From Ichthyophonus hoferi (Eukaryota > Opisthokonta > Ichthyosporea > Ichthyophonida > Ichthyophonidae): a stretch of DNA of 11,118 nucleotides. The notes beneath the pieces are model-generated. The model was not told where the DNA came from, did no database searches, and saw nothing but the letters and a program-made list of their open reading frames with translations. The stretch is taken from NCBI GenBank assembly GCA_002751075.1, contig NAOQ01000521.1, positions 1 to 11,118 on the forward strand, read 5' to 3'. This document shows, in pieces, positions 1 through 8,600 of the stretch. The translations under genes and the position numbers were made by a program. Positions within the stretch are counted from its first letter, which is position 1. Each line of letters starts with the position of its first letter.

Positions 1-190
1 TAATATAGTATAGTATAGTATAGTATAGTATAATATAGTATAGTATAGTATAGTATAGTATAGTATAGTATAGTATAGTATAATATAGTATAGTATAGTA
101 TAGTATAGTATAGTATAGTATAGTATAGTATAATATAGTATAGTATAGTATAGTATAGTATAGTATAGTATAGTATAGTATAATATAATA
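1..190. repeat. TAGTA pentamer array with 50-bp higher-order period
   Basis: The array is built of TAGTA units (equally TATAG). A variant unit, TAATA, occurs at 1, 31, 81, 131 and 181, so from 31 onward the array has a second period of exactly 50 bp, or ten pentamers. It probably lies in an intron of the SET-domain gene, because the first visible exon starts at 328. The window begins inside it, so its full length is unknown. Confidence 0.95.
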
Positions 191-327
191 TGGTATAACA
201 GATTGTTGTTGGTCCCACTCTTTCCCTGTTCCTACCCCCAATTACTATAAGTAATAATTACTACAATAGAACAATGTGTGAATACATACCATCAGCATCA
301 TCTCATTGGTTAATTATTGCCTAACAG

Positions 328-2127
328 GGTCATTATGTCATGGAGATGGTTGGTGAAATACTACCAGAGAGCCGCGCATTCAGAGATGTATTACCTACCA
401 ATGCCTACTGTCTATCTATCTATTGTGTCTTTATCTGGTTATAGGATTGGATAGGATTGGATAGGATAAAATAAGATAGGATAGAATAGGATGGCATATA
501 GAAATACTTAATATATGTTCAATGACTAGAGATATATTATAGAATGTTATGAAAATTTTATATCCACTCAAATCTTTATGTCGTGTGCACACTTTCTAAT
601 CATCCAATCATATTCCTTCTAGGTGGAACTAGGCCTACTAACTAAAACGTACATGTGCCAATTCTACACTTCTGAACCCAATTCTACCAATAACCTTTCA
701 CGTCATGAAAATTACCCAATACCGGGAGAGGATTATAATAACGGGACGGCCACGGTAATGGCCCCGACCAATGAACAGAGGAACAATACATCAATGGAAT
801 CGTCGCAATTAATGAGCGGACCAATAGGAATGGTTGGTACTTTAAATTATAATAATTTAAACCAACCAACTATGATGCCTGAATGTACACATGAGATTTC
901 ATTGGATAATAGCAACCAATGCAATGGCCAGGATAAATCAAATACCCCTGTATTATTGGGTCGTGAGTTGGCGCGAAATGATATTAAGCCAATAAATCAA
1001 CCGGTAAGTGGTGGTTGGATTGCTTGTAGTGTTATACTATTGTACCATTATACTATCCTCTCCTATCCTACTATTATTCCCATTTGTAGTACCCAATGGG
1101 ATATTTTTATTTTAACTAGATATTTTTATTGTTCAGTAACTAACGGAATATGACAGGTGGTCTCCAGTGGAAAAGTCGTGAAGTCTAAAAATAGACCGTA
1201 AGTTGCTATTACTATTCTTATTATTATTAATTATTATTATTAATTATTATTATTATTCTTATTCTTATTCTTATTCTTATTCTTATTCTTTTTATCCCAA
1301 TCCACCTCTCTCCTCATCTTACTCTTGTAGTGCACCAACCAATCCTATGCAAGGAAATGCCTCAGCATCTACCAATGGAAATACAGTACAACCCAATTAC
1401 CATCAATTAAGCGGCCAGTCATACGTACTGGATGCCAGTAGGAAAGGGAATGTGGCACGGTTTTTAAATGTAAGTTAATTTTAAAATGGAGGAAGAACTT
1501 TAATCGGCGCTGGTTCATGTGAATTTCGGCTGTTCTTTTAAACTGTAGATTGCATTGTGTGTATAGTATAGTATTACAACGTACTATAGTTTTATTTGCT
1601 TTAATAGATTTCATTATGCCAATACATATCCATACAATACAAGCCATTCTATATACCCTATATACTTATTCCTCTCCTTCTCCCTCTCTCCCCTATAGTA
1701 CGACTGCAAGCCTAACCTTAGATTGATCGATGTTCGTGGTGGTAGCAACCACGTGCGAGCAACCCGATTGGTCTTTGTTGCGATTGATAATATCTATCCT
1801 GGTACGGAGCTGACCTGGGACTATGGTGTAACGTCACAGGATGTAAGTTTATTGATTGGTTTTTTTTTCTTTTTTTGCTCTTTTGTTGTTATCTTTTTGG
1901 CTTTTTATTATTATATTATATGAAATAATATTGTATTTCTTGTAGCTCTTTATCCCCCCGATCATCTCCTCTATACATCCAATCTATTGGCCTAGCACTC
2001 ACTCGCTCCCTCTCTATACATCCAATCTATTGGTCTATCACTCACCCACTCACTCCTCCTGTAGACTCTACCCTTCCCTTTGAAATGCAGCTGTGAGGGA
2101 GAATGTGTCAATCGTCGACCTGCGTAA
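328..2127 (+). CDS. SETDB-like histone H3K9 methyltransferase, C-terminal exons (partial)
   Basis: Six exons splice in frame: 328-387, 623-1003, 1157-1197, 1331-1469, 1699-1842 and 2065-2127 (TAA at 2125). They give 275 residues; the 5' part is outside the window. Seen: SET-N strand GHYVMEMVGEIL (residues 3-14), an Asn/Ser-rich insertion of about 150 residues, then YVLDASRKGNVARFLN, NYDCKPN, GTELTWDYG and a post-SET CSCEGEC tail. SET proteins move a methyl group from S-adenosylmethionine to lysine. ELTWDY with Trp and a split SET domain are typical of SETDB/Eggless enzymes, which make H3K9me3 in the nucleus. Odd points: the usual NHSC reads NYDC, the post-SET spacing is CxCx3C instead of CxCx4C, and the insertion is shorter than in vertebrate SETDB1. 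The asparagine of that motif, the Cys and the WDY tyrosine are kept. The SET call is firm, the SETDB assignment likely. The donor at 388 (GTATTA) is the weakest splice site. Confidence 0.82.
440..492. repeat. ATAGGATTGG short tandem repeat in a SET-gene intron
   Basis: Two exact copies of ATAGGATTGG (441-460) are followed by degenerate ATAGGATA/AATAGGAT units. It lies in the intron at 388-622 and carries no obvious signal. Confidence 0.7.
1206..1291. repeat. ATT / ATTCTT microsatellite in a SET-gene intron
   Basis: A run of ATT triplets passes into ATTCTT hexamers in the intron at 1198-1330. The pyrimidine-rich second half leads toward the acceptor at 1329-1330 and may act as part of its polypyrimidine tract. 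An open reading frame crosses the repeat, but only the part after 1330 is exon. Confidence 0.8.
1971..2050. repeat. 43-bp tandem duplication in the last SET-gene intron
   Basis: CTATACATCCAATCTATTGG occurs at 1971 and again at 2014, each followed by a similar CACTCAC-rich stretch, so the offset is 43 bp. The duplicated C/T-rich DNA sits directly before the acceptor used at 2063-2064 and lengthens its pyrimidine tract. Confidence 0.85.
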
Positions 2128-2154
2128 AGCAGTCAATGCCCTTCATTAAAACGA

Positions 2155-2160
2155 AATAAA
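2155..2160 (+). terminator. Poly(A) signal of the SET-domain gene
   Basis: A canonical AATAAA begins 28 bases after the TAA stop and is followed by a GT-rich stretch from about 2171 (CAGTGGGTCATCG then a T run). Cleavage near 2175-2180 would leave a 3' UTR of only about 50 bases. Confidence 0.75.
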
Positions 2161-2175
2161 AGTTAAATAGCCAGT

Positions 2176-2438
2176 GGGTCATCGTTTTTTATTAATGATG
2201 GGATGAATAGTTATTGAAATAGCAATTTTTAAAATAACATGTGTACTTTTATATTAAAAATTATTAATGATTTCACTGGTCGATATTATAGTATTAAAAT
2301 AAAAAAACGCTTATATAAATTCCACTTACCAGTACAAGTGCGTGGTTTGCTTTAATATTATTGATATTCATTATGTCGTGTGATTAGTGTTATGTGGTGT
2401 TGTGTTGCAATGGGATGTTATAGGCTTATGCGCTTAAT
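2176..2438. other. Gene-free spacer
   Basis: AT-rich DNA after the SET gene with stops in all frames. I see no exon, RNA gene or repeat of note in it. Confidence 0.6.
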
Positions 2439-2439
2439 A

Positions 2440-2471
2440 TGACGTCATGGTTTCCATATATGGGCATGTCC
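2440..2471. promoter_or_regulatory. CRE + CArG box + p53-like half-site cluster
   Basis: Within 32 bases lie a full CRE palindrome TGACGTCA (2440-2447, extended to ATGACGTCAT), a perfect CArG box CCATATATGG (2454-2463) and GGGCATGTCC (2462-2471), which fits the p53-family half-site RRRCWWGYYY and overlaps the CArG box by two bases. CREB/ATF factors bind CREs and SRF/MADS factors bind CArG boxes. The cluster is about 265 bp past the SET gene poly(A) signal and about 3.1 kb before the next clear TATA box, so it would be a distal element or the promoter of an unseen transcript. The motifs are plain to see; function is inferred. Confidence 0.5.
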
Positions 2472-3130
2472 TGCCCTAACTATGTTCCAAATTTGGAGTA
2501 CAATATTATATATGAACCCACTACATTATACCATTGTAAATGTTGTATTGTATTACATAATATTATATTTTAATATTTGAATCCATCTATAGGAAGTATC
2601 TTATGACCTAATTACTTAATTAGGAATAAGTGTATAATACTATATTATAATAAGTATTTTATTTTATACTGCTATATTACTGGACTTGTTTCTTAGTGGA
2701 CAACATTATAAACTATTAGCCTATCACATTTTACAGCATTTCAAACCTTTTATTTTATTAGATAGTTAAAGCAGTAACCGTTTTTACCACCAATGAGTGG
2801 TTTTAAAAAAATTAAGGTTAAAATTGTAGAATGTGGTCACCTATCCAACATGGGTAAAAAACATTTCTAGTTTAAATGATTTAATCAATTAGCAAAAATA
2901 AGTTATTAATAACATTGACTTCTTTGATTGTTTATTAATGACATAATCAGATGGTGTATCTATTGTCAAATATAGTAGCTACATACAAAATAGAAGTTAA
3001 AAAAAAACAGTTACCGTCTAAATTATTTAATGAATAATACTGGGCACTTAACAGCTATTTGCTAGTTAATTAATCAACTTAAACTATAAATCTTTAACAG
3101 CATACAATCAGAACATTTTTATAATATCAT
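2472..3130. other. Gene-free AT-rich stretch
   Basis: I see no splice-bounded exon, RNA gene or clear repeat. A TATA-like AATATTATATATG lies near 2503-2515, about 35 bp after the CRE/CArG cluster, but no good reading frame follows it. Confidence 0.5.
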
Positions 3131-3408
3131 AAATTGTTGGAACATGTGCAATTCGCTACAATGATTCCTCGTTTATTTATTAATTTATTTGTAATAGAAT
3201 ATAAAATACATTTCATTTATTTATTATCTGCCATTAGTCAATACTAAGTGTTACTTAGTTAACATGTATGATAATAAAGAAATTATCTAGGAAGCCTATA
3301 TAATATTGATTCCGATTGAGATTAATTCCTGTATACTAGACTATATTAGGTATACAGTTTGAACCAAACTCGGCCTCAGCACATCACATACGTTTAGAAT
3401 GTTATAAA
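3131..3408. repeat. Dispersed repeat, copy A (diverged)
   Basis: This stretch is collinear with 9313-9563 on the same strand. Shared blocks in order are TTGGAACATGTG, TATCTGC, AAATTATCTA, a GATTC-GATTGAGATT block, ATATTAGGT-A-ACAG and a CACATA...TTTAGAATG block. Identity is roughly 60-70 percent by eye with small indels. No coding capacity or terminal repeats are visible, so the class is unknown; an old non-autonomous transposon copy is one possibility. Confidence 0.65.
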
Positions 3409-3494
3409 TTAACCACAATGTGATTGAGACGGGGCTGCTAGCTTTGCTTAAAGTATAGTTTGTCACCTGACATGTGTCATTGTCAAGGTAACGG

Positions 3495-3506
3495 CTTGAT
3501 ATCAAG
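3495..3506. repeat. 12-bp perfect palindrome
   Basis: CTTGATATCAAG is its own reverse complement. It lies in otherwise featureless DNA (3409-3780); the surrounding minus-strand 76-codon frame shows no recognisable protein. Confidence 0.6.
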
Positions 3507-3596
3507 ACAAGATATATTTTATTTACCCTATATTTTACCGTTTCAACAGCTTCAAATGAAGTTCCCCCCAAATGAAATAAAATTTTAAGACATGTA

Positions 3597-3628
3597 TTTA
3601 TAAATATATTTTATAAATATATTTTATT
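3597..3628. repeat. 13-bp AT tandem repeat
   Basis: TTTATAAATATAT occurs twice in a row with a partial third copy. It is simple AT-rich DNA with no evident function. Confidence 0.6.
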
Positions 3629-3782
3629 ACATTCCTTTGTAGTTATTTGACATAATTTGTTTTAAACGATACCATTTTGAAAATCTCAAGAGCAACATAC
3701 TATTACAACCCATCTATCTAAACACTACTTCAACTACGCAATCAATTTGATGTCATAATATTATATGATGCCTTATTCTATG

Positions 3783-3925
3783 ACAGCCGCCCTATTGGCT
3801 CCCGCCACATCAAATATAATTATTGGTCCGTTAAAATTTATTGTGAATGATTCTGGGATATGCTCAGAATACGCCTCACGTAATGATGAATATATAACCC
3901 AAATAAATTTATTTTAGTTTCGATC
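3783..3925 (+). promoter_or_regulatory. Promoter-like module: two ATTGG boxes and a TATA box
   Basis: A short GC-richer patch holds inverted CCAAT boxes (ATTGG at 3794-3798 and 3822-3826) and is followed by TATATAA at 3891-3897. A start site would be expected near 3920. The layout resembles the promoter of the six-exon gene (ATTGG boxes, GC-rich patch, TATA). It would drive a transcript into 3925-4200, where only a doubtful short reading frame lies. Confidence 0.4.
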
Positions 3926-3965
3926 ATAAACAATAATTCTCACATATCGGTTGTTCTAATACGTA

Positions 3966-4178
3966 ATGAAATTAGTTCAATATTGTATGACCTTTATGTT
4001 GCAATCACCAATCCCTACTGATAGTCTATTAGCTAATACCAACTCTAAAAAAATACAAGATGGACCCAGACTGGTTCTAGGCATGCACTTATGTTCATCA
4101 ATGTGGTGTAGAAATTTATCTAAGGGGTTAATATGTACATCAGCTCACTCAAGTGTGTTAGATTTTGGAGCATATTAA
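3966..4178 (+). CDS. Doubtful 70-codon ORF downstream of a promoter-like module
   Basis: An ATG-started frame (MKLVQYCMTFMLQSPIP at the start, LDFGAY at the end) begins about 45 bases after the start site expected from the TATA box at 3891, and an AATAAA-like signal follows near 4208. The product is not recognised and has no clear signal peptide, membrane segment or domain. It contains five Cys. A frame this long can arise by chance, and the stretch could equally be a non-coding RNA or nothing. The only support is its placement after the promoter-like module. Confidence 0.15.
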   Translation: MKLVQYCMTFMLQSPIPTDSLLANTNSKKIQDGPRLVLGMHLCSSMWCRNLSKGLICTSAHSSVLDFGAY

Positions 4179-4980
4179 AAATAGTTAATTAAGTAATTTG
4201 TCTGTCATAATAAATGTTTTTTCTTACCCATTAGCTGGCTAATAATTACAGTCATTGGTAATTTTAAAAATAATTTATGTGCCCTGCAGTTGATAGTCTG
4301 TTATACTATCCCTTATGGACTTAAAGGGAGAGCTGACGATCTTTACCAGGCTGGGCACATAGAATACGATAAAGGATAAATCAGTCAGTGAGCGCTTATT
4401 ATAGTCAATAATGTTTTATAATATAGAGAGAGTTAAATAGAGGACATTACATATTTTATTTTATACAAGATGGAAAATAATCTTGCCAAGAAAACAAATT
4501 TAAAAATGAAAATGAAATTGAAGTGAATCTCGATGCATCTCACTTCCATCCAATCATTATCGCTTTTAAAATCTTATATTTCTAATTTTTATCGAGACGA
4601 AGTCTGCAAGACCCACTTATGTACTCTTCAATCCTACACTATATCTTAAAAGTAATCAAACAATTTGGCAAACCAGAGTAGTTACTGTTTTACCGTAGAT
4701 CTTGTCCGCCCTTTATTACGTATATTTTTTATTAGATTTGACCGTATGAATCCATTTACAAGAACCTTTTAGATGCATCCACACTTTCACAAAACAAAAA
4801 CCTAAGCCACCGTAACCAATAGTGCTTATTTAGTGACTCGCCTTATAAATTCTTATAAATCACAACTACTATTCTTAAAATTACACAAGGGTTTTATACA
4901 ATTAACAATCAACAATAATATGGAACAAAAACCTTACTCTACGCAGAAAAAATATATAATTAATAATGGATGAGGCATAT
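4179..4980. other. Gene-free stretch
   Basis: I find no exon-like frame with splice sites, no tRNA-like A/B boxes and no long repeat here. The GC content is slightly higher around 4310-4370 than in the flanks, without a recognisable motif. Confidence 0.5.
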
Positions 4981-4995
4981 TACATAGGGCTATCG

Positions 4996-5012
4996 ATTAG
5001 ATCTGATCTAAT
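4996..5012. promoter_or_regulatory. 17-bp perfect palindrome upstream of the six-exon gene
   Basis: ATTAGATC and GATCTAAT flank a single T, a perfect inverted repeat with 8-base arms. Such symmetry suits a dimeric DNA-binding factor, but no known site is matched. It lies about 570 bp upstream of the predicted start site at 5568. Confidence 0.4.
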
Positions 5013-5093
5013 ACTAATACCTGATTGTTAGCCTGTAAGCCATTTGGTCGATTACTTGATTAATTGATTTTGTACCCATGGTGTCATTAGCGT

Positions 5094-5108
5094 TTGATCA
5101 GCGATCAA
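5094..5108. promoter_or_regulatory. 15-bp perfect inverted repeat
   Basis: TTGATC-AGC-GATCAA has perfect 6-base arms. It shares the GATC core of the palindrome at 4996-5012, about 80 bp away, and the intervening DNA holds homeodomain-like TTGATTAATTG sequence (5057-5067). This may be one cis-regulatory block; that is inference. Confidence 0.35.
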
Positions 5109-5458
5109 GGACTACCAGGCGCATGGCGAGAGGATATTAGGCAGATACTACACAATAATATATATACGAAATTGTATGTAATTTTTTTAAAAAAAATGTA
5201 TTGTTGATAAACCTCATTTGACTCCAAAAGAATGTGGAAGGTACATAGAATCAATATATCTATTAGATTTATATAACTATAGATCTACGGGTATCTTTTA
5301 ATCGCCAATCACAGAGCACGATAACAAACAATTATTCCTAATTTTATTGGACAGAGATTGTATAATCGGTTTACAGATATGTATATATCCTATAGGCCAA
5401 CACTAAAAATTGATTCATATTAGTCAATCAGCAAAGAGTTATTTGAAAGATTTTATCA

Positions 5459-5572
5459 ATTGGCTGCAGCATTCGTTGCCCTGGCGCAAAATTCCTTCCG
5501 ATTGGCCCGAGCTCACCATCTTGCGGCAGCGGTTGTCGATATAAAACAAAATTCCAGTCGCAGTTTCACTCA
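5459..5572 (+). promoter_or_regulatory. Core promoter of the six-exon gene: ATTGG boxes, TATA, Inr
   Basis: Inverted CCAAT boxes lie at 5459-5463 and 5501-5505 around a GC-richer patch that also contains an ETS-like TTCCTTCCG (5493-5501). TATAAAA is at 5540-5546, and an initiator-like TCACTC has its A at 5568, 28 bases from the first T of the TATA box. That is the normal metazoan spacing, so transcription should start near 5568, 87 bases before the ATG. Confidence 0.7.
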
Positions 5573-5654
5573 ACCATAACATAACTATATTTATCGTGAA
5601 CAAATAATTTTTTTATCTCAAGTCATATTTTTTTTTCTGCTTTTAATCGCAAGC

Positions 5655-8600
5655 ATGTGGAAAAAATTTAAAAATATCGAAAGGAGCGCATCCAACAGTG
5701 CACCTTCCTTTGCTGAAAATGTCATTAACAAAGAGATTTCTTCCGGTAAGTCATATATATATTAGATTTATATATGTATATATCAATGATTAAAACTAGG
5801 CAATACAATACACGGGTTCTGTACTATTTCATAATAATTACCTACTAGATGATGTCCTGATGCAATCATGCAAATATACGTCAATATATAACTTTGTATA
5901 CATATCCCTAACATATTCAACTAACTTGAACAACATTTTGATCTATCTTTCTCTGTCTCTCTTTTTCTTTGTGCGTCTATTTCATAATCGCATTAACTAT
6001 TATTACATTAAATTATCTGCACAGACAACATTGAGTACCTCACAAGGTTTATCTGGTATGATAAACGCGGCCAGTATTTGCACATGGTGCACTTCGATGC
6101 CAAAAAGAGTTCTAATGGTAAACTCTGCCAACTATCCGCTCCTTCTACGGATGTTATCATTACAGGTAACCTTATAGATAAGGTTGGTATTGTTCATGCT
6201 TATTTGCATTGTATTATATTGTATGTGTCTATGCTCCGTAATATATACGTATGTATGTGTTTATGTATTGTGTATGTATATACAGATTAACATTATGGAC
6301 TGGTGAATTGGTATTTAGGCACATCTTAAACTTTATTTAAAAATTATATTGAATCTTTACTGGTTATTAAATATAAAACTTTTAAGGTGTTAAAATTATA
6401 AATATATTTTGTAAGAGAACAAATATACTATTTAATAATAGAAGGTGTTTAGGTTTCTTGTGTGTCTATATTATAAAATTGTGTATAAGATCCATAATCC
6501 TATTAAGATACAAATTGACTGCCGCTATATTTAATATTCTCTATTTTCTATTTAGTTATTTACATCTTAACAGTGTTGACCTGCATTTTGTAGTCTACTC
6601 TCTCCTCTCTATTGCAATGCCGCCATATGTGCCTTTCAATGTATTGCAAGACATTGATAGATAGACGGGTTATATTTTGGTCTCATTGTAATGTCACTCA
6701 GTATGAAGAAGTTTTGGGCTTAATCAAACACTAACATATTATATTTCATTATGTTTGAACCCAAGGGTTCACTTCATTTTTACAGTTCTTTCTTTTATTT
6801 TTTGTTTGTATGTGCACTTATTATTGGGGGAGAACAATATGTTTCTTCTTAGTTAAGTTTGGCACAGATTACTTAAATTGGTAAAGCTATAGCTCTAAGT
6901 TGTTGATTAGTAATAAGAAGAATTATCAACAAATTTGTCTTATACTAATTTATACAATAAATTGGAAGGAGATATAAATACTATGACAGAAGACAATATA
7001 ATATAGCATAAGATACAATATGGCCTATTATTGAATAAGAACAGATTATGTTCTCTACACTATAATAAACAAATTTAATAAATATAATGACAATAGTAAC
7101 AATAATAACAACAACAATAATAACAATAACAACAATAATCTATCTACTCAAATCACATTAAAAACCCAGTTCTAACAATACAATACAATACAATACAATT
7201 ATCTAATATACTTTAATATATGTTATAAGTCCTAATCTTCTCGTCTTGTCTCTTTCTACTCTATTTTCAGTGTGGCCAGACCCTACAATACAAGATAGAA
7301 GAGCTCACAGATATACAATATGATATAGACTCAGGTGATCTATGGTTAGAGACACCCTTCGTTGGAATTCTTTTACGGGACCCTTTACCAGAATACCATA
7401 ATTATTTTGCAGCCCTGAAACATGGTTTTAAGATGTTGGCAACCAAAAAGATAGAAGAAAGAGAGGAGGAAGAGAATGAGGTAATAGCTGAAATGCATGC
7501 TAACAATCTGGTTCCTGTGCCTCCACCACGTATGGATGAACATGTTCCGAGAGGAGATAAAATGGTAGGTGCTACGTTAGGACTATGGTGCTTATTATTA
7601 TGGTATTAGTAGTAGTTCTAATACAAAATAGTTAGTTGGGTAGATAGCTCTGTAACATGGAGAAAGGGAGCAATAAACTATACTGTACTATACTATAGCA
7701 TATTATATTATATCATAATACATTATATCATATATCATATTATACTATATCCTACTATAATATATTACAACATGGAAATATAATATTAATATATTAATAT
7801 ACATTGTACTCACGGAATATATCTCCCAGGGACCCAACTTTGTAAATGAATTCCCTCCTATAGATGTTGTTTCAGGAACATGTCAGTCGGGAGTCTATGT
7901 TAAAGATATGCATGCTATGAAGGCCGGTAAGCGCTAGTACTACAGGCTGCTTTATATATCTACCAGTAAAACAATCCTTTTAATCCCTATTGTTTTTATT
8001 GTTTTTATTTGGTATTATTGTCATATTATACTACTTGTTTATTTTTCACATACTTGGATATTTCATTATTTCTATTTTAATCTATTATAATTACCATTAC
8101 GTTACTAATAAAAATATGTTCTATATTATTAATATAAAATAAACTCTTACATAAAACTAAAATGAACATATTTATATCTAATCATTAAATTACTACATCA
8201 AAAATTACTATGTCAAATTTACATATCATTCTAACTGTCATATCCATTTTAAACTATGTAAATTAAATATGAAAATTTAAATATACTTTATTAAAACCAA
8301 CTAACCAATCATATTTCCCTATAAAATTAGATATTGAATACTTTAAACGCTTTATAATAGTATGTGATCGGGGCCCATATCTTTATATGACACAATTTGA
8401 AGCACGCAAGAAGGGAAAACTAAGTACTATTGTCGCCCCAAGTAAAGATACTAGCCTGCTGGGTACCTTGGAAAATGGAGTAGGCTTACCTTTATTTTGT
8501 GTTATACTAGTGTGATTCATATGTTTTTTAAATGATTTTTATTGTTTGTGATATATTTTATTCTTATGCTTTGTATTGTTTTTGCTTTTACTAATTGTTT

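Larger units (their letters stand above)
6183..7270 (+). other. Largest intron (intron 2) of the two-repeat gene
   Basis: A 1,088-bp intron between a GTTGGT donor and a TTTTCAG acceptor. Frames that cross it, such as one ending at 6664, have no splice support and no recognisable product. It contains a perfect inverted repeat at 6756-6771 and two microsatellites (7096-7138 and 7174-7200). Confidence 0.7.

Noticed and set aside
1-190. TAGTA array as a CRISPR-like or telomeric repeat
   Set aside because: There are no unique spacers, and the unit is not a known telomere repeat; it is a microsatellite.
684-869. Minus-strand 61-codon frame
   Set aside because: It lies opposite the coding exon 623-1003 of the SET gene and has no features of its own.
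1369-1647. Minus-strand 92-codon frame
   Set aside because: It runs across an exon and an intron of the plus-strand SET gene; it is a shadow frame.
3341-3571. Minus-strand 76-codon frame
   Set aside because: It overlaps the dispersed repeat copy and AT-rich DNA and shows no recognisable protein pattern or promoter.
6458-6664. 68-codon frame in intron 2, ending in a plausible-looking peptide
   Set aside because: An acceptor-like AG precedes part of it, but no donor keeps frame with exon 3, and the domain alignment needs exon 2 joined directly to exon 3.
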